Assembly: GCF_946481715.1 (NCBI RefSeq)
Contig: NZ_CAMLOV010000143.1
Location: forward strand, 1 to 14,514
DNA: 14,514 bases
Reading direction: 5' to 3'
Source of the DNA: an uncultured Mucilaginibacter sp.
GTDB lineage: Bacteria > Bacteroidota > Bacteroidia > Sphingobacteriales > Sphingobacteriaceae
Shown here: positions 12,673-14,514 of the stretch, piece after piece
Position numbering within the stretch: the stretch's first letter is position 1
Layout: every line of letters begins with the position of its first letter
Notes under the pieces: generated by a model
Database searches by the model: none
Seen by the model: only the letters and a program-made list of their open reading frames with translations
Told to the model about the DNA's origin: nothing
Made by a program: the position numbers and the translations under genes

Positions 12673-13548
12673 CTATGCATTTTGCTGTTTAACCGCTTCG
12701 GCAATATATTGTTGCAGTGTGGTTTCGCCTTTAAGGGGTGCGGTAACACCGTGTTCTGGCTTTGCCTTACCGGCTATAACGGCATCCGTCATTTCTATGA
12801 AATTTTTAATACCATCCGGTTTCATGCCCATTTTTTGAAGGGCTTGCTCCCATTGTGCATGAGGTATCTGTTCGGCTTTAATAGTTTTACCCATTATCTT
12901 TGAACCGGCCGCAGCCACATCGGCAGACGTATAATACTCCGGCCCTTCCACCTCATTTATTTTCGCGGTATCCTTTGTATCTGCAATAATATCGGCTATA
13001 ACCTTAGCCACATCCATCGGTGAGATCATCGGCAAGGCCATATCTACCGGAAAAAAGGTGTGCAGGATACTCGTTTCCTGTGCCTCTTTTAAACCGGGCA
13101 GCCAGTTGCTAAAGTAGTATGCTGGCCTTACAAAAGTTGTATCAATATTTAATCCATCAAAAGCATGTTCCAGCAGGTAACTCACCTTGAGGGTACCCGT
13201 CCCTTCTTTATGCTGCGCCCCCATGGATGATAAGCCCACAATACGCTTTATGCCCGCTACCTCTGCAGCAGTGCGGTAATTAGCCAATATCTGTTCCGCT
13301 TCGCCCAATATGTCAACAGTCCCCGGGCTTTCCGGGGTTAAAACAAAAAGGGTACTGCCGCCTTCTGTAGCCTTAATTAACGACGGTCGGTCGGTAGCAT
13401 CCGCAAGGGCTATAGCGGCTCCCTGTGCTTTTAGCTTGCCTCCTTTTTCTTCATCGCGCACAACTGCCTTTACCTGCTGTTTGTTTTTAAGCAGTGCTGC
13501 GGCAATTGCGCCGCCAACCTGCCCCGATGCACCCAAAATTATATTCAT
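12673..13548 (-). CDS. NmrA-like NAD(P)-binding oxidoreductase/sensor
   Basis: A 291-residue Rossmann protein of the atypical short-chain dehydrogenase (NmrA/QorB-like) group. The nucleotide loop GASGQVGG (6-13) is at the very N-terminus. VVRDEEKGGKL after the second strand is typical of members preferring NADP(H). GLSSMGAQHKEG and TFVRPAYYFSNWLPG follow in the expected order. These proteins act as NAD(P)H-dependent quinone or aldehyde reductases, or as redox sensors without catalysis. The usual Tyr-x3-Lys pair of classic short-chain dehydrogenases is not evident, as is normal for the group. It is the first gene of a two-gene operon with the hydrolase, and its promoter lies in the 136-base gap shared with the divergent permease gene. 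Confidence 0.88.
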   Translation of the reverse strand: MNIILGASGQVGGAIAAALLKNKQQVKAVVRDEEKGGKLKAQGAAIALADATDRPSLIKATEGGSTLFVLTPESPGTVDILGEAEQILANYRTAAEVAGIKRIVGLSSMGAQHKEGTGTLKVSYLLEHAFDGLNIDTTFVRPAYYFSNWLPGLKEAQETSILHTFFPVDMALPMISPMDVAKVIADIIADTKDTAKINEVEGPEYYTSADVAAAGSKIMGKTIKAEQIPHAQWEQALQKMGMKPDGIKNFIEMTDAVIAGKAKPEHGVTAPLKGETTLQQYIAEAVKQQNA

Positions 13549-13571
13549 AACTTATTTTTTTAAATGTTTCT

Positions 13572-13606
13572 TTGGTTGATTTCCTATAAGGCAAAAATCA
13601 AACCAA
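13572..13606. promoter_or_regulatory. Inverted repeat between divergent NmrA-like and AI-2E-family genes
   Basis: TTGGTTGATTT (13572-13582) and AAATCAAACCAA (13595-13606) are inverted with one bulged base, around a 12-base spacer containing CTATAAGGC. It is placed 24-58 bases before the NmrA-like start and is rather AT-rich. It may be an operator or a 5' leader hairpin. Confidence 0.4.
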
Positions 13607-13684
13607 GCGGCAGCTGTTGCTGCTCATTAAAACATATCAAAACATTTAAGAGTAAATATTGTCCTTTAGTACGTGAAGGAAAAT

Positions 13685-14514
13685 ATGGATACCAATACCC
13701 CAAAAATTACGCCGCGCCCGCGAAAAGAACTCACTTACATAGAAAAAGTATGGCATACCGTTGGCATTGTTGCCCTGCTGGTAATTGTTGTGCTGATAGC
13801 CCGGGTTGCATTTAATGTACTGTTGATGATATTGGCGGCAACGCTCATCGCCACGTATTTTCACGGGCTGGGCAACATCATCCAGCGTAAAACCAAATGG
13901 GGGCGTAAAGTAGTTATGTCAATTTCGGTTGGCGGCACCTTTGCCATTTTGGGCGTACTGCTTTGGTTTATGGGGACAAAAATAGAGCAACAAATACAGC
14001 AACTTAGCCATAGCCTGCCCGGCACTATTAATGCTGCCCGTGGCAAACTCGCCGAAAGCCCTGTAGGGCAACAGGTTTTAACTTACCTGGATGATAATTC
14101 GGGCAAAATATTCATTACGGCACAGCACTTTTTCAGCACCAGTTTTGGGGTGCTGGGCAACATCTATATCATTTTGTTTTTGGGTATATTTTTCACGGTG
14201 AGCCCAACCGTTTACAAGGATGGCTTTTTGATCATTATCCCGCCGGAGAAAAAGGAGCTTTGGAAATGCATCATGAACCGGATCAACACCTCGCTTAAAG
14301 GATGGCTAAAGGGTACGCTGCTCTCGATGGTATTAATTACCATTATGCTTATCATTGGGCTCAGCATTATGAATATACCGGCGGTATTGGTACTGGCACT
14401 GCTTGCCGGCATGCTGAAGATCATCCCCAACTTTGGTTCGATGGTGGCGATGATCCCGGGTGTATTATTAGCCTTAACGGTGGGTACCAACACTGCCATT
14501 ATTGTAGCGCTGAT
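13685..14514 (+). CDS. AI-2E-family membrane permease, N-terminal part (runs off right edge)
   Basis: An open frame of 276 codons starts at ATG 13685, with AAGGA 6-7 bases upstream, and continues past the window end. After a short basic N-terminus (MDTNTPKITPRPRKE), membrane segments lie at about residues 24-46, 48-60, 79-97 and 155-175, with several more after 220. The soluble loop between (98-150, KIEQQIQQLSHSLPGTINAARGKLAE) is the typical amphipathic region of the family. The late motif MLKIIPNFGSMVAMIPGVLLAL matches the family pattern (usually P-x2-GP-x-I-x3-P). Members include AI-2 exporters and sodium/proton antiporters (TqsA/YdiK-like), so the substrate cannot be assigned. It is divergent from the NmrA-like gene. 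The length seen so far is normal for a roughly 350-residue protein. Confidence 0.9.
   Translation, partial: MDTNTPKITPRPRKELTYIEKVWHTVGIVALLVIVVLIARVAFNVLLMILAATLIATYFHGLGNIIQRKTKWGRKVVMSISVGGTFAILGVLLWFMGTKIEQQIQQLSHSLPGTINAARGKLAESPVGQQVLTYLDDNSGKIFITAQHFFSTSFGVLGNIYIILFLGIFFTVSPTVYKDGFLIIIPPEKKELWKCIMNRINTSLKGWLKGTLLSMVLITIMLIIGLSIMNIPAVLVLALLAGMLKIIPNFGSMVAMIPGVLLALTVGTNTAIIVAL

Overview
The window looks like a chromosomal segment of a Bacteroidota bacterium, most likely Sphingobacteriaceae (Mucilaginibacter/Pedobacter type). This rests on the protein flavour, a Bacteroidota-style TAnnTTTG promoter element, weak Shine-Dalgarno signals, moderate GC content and intergenic palindromic repeats of a kind I associate with this group. 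The genus is inferred; there is no rRNA or marker gene to fix it.

Left part (1-6320, all minus strand, read right to left): a compact phospho-signalling gene cluster. Two tandem paralogous membrane Ser/Thr kinases (6320-4926 and 4750-3350) are followed by a divergent FHA-like cytosolic protein (3221-2259), a previously uncalled 32-residue single-pass membrane microprotein (2254-2156), a PP2C phosphatase with a membrane anchor and an extracytoplasmic C-terminal domain (2163-697), and the N-terminal 236 residues of a large membrane-anchored extracytoplasmic protein that leaves the window (710-1). The last four genes abut or overlap, so they are almost certainly co-transcribed. Kinases, phosphatase, microprotein and last protein all have a membrane segment, so the natural reading is a reversible Thr/Ser phosphorylation circuit at the inner membrane. 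The order kinase-kinase-FHA-PP2C-membrane protein recalls the actinobacterial pknA/pknB-fhaA-pstP cell-wall locus, but this is a hypothesis.

Middle (6321-10270, plus strand): a divergent two-component system (OmpR/PhoB-type regulator at 6540, sensor kinase at 7216), then an intergenic region with a ~103-bp palindromic repeat unit and four direct repeats spaced exactly 11 bp apart. That is the spacing expected for tandem OmpR/PhoB binding. It lies just upstream of a Usp-like protein (8810) and a bestrophin-family channel (9347). The simplest model is that the two-component system controls the usp-bestrophin pair.

Right part (10271-14514): a strong bidirectional terminator; a secreted alpha-acetolactate decarboxylase (minus); a 472-bp gene-free, repeat-rich region; a small ABM-like monooxygenase (plus) overlapping tail-to-tail with an alpha/beta hydrolase (minus), which is in an operon with an NmrA-like NAD(P)-binding protein; and, divergently, the start of an AI-2E-family membrane permease that runs off the right edge.

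The observations most worth a second look are the microprotein hidden inside the kinase/phosphatase operon, the operon itself with its duplicated HGD-type kinases carrying unrelated outer domains, the 4 x 11-bp operator array, and a family of hairpin repeats in which two arms differ only by compensatory changes.
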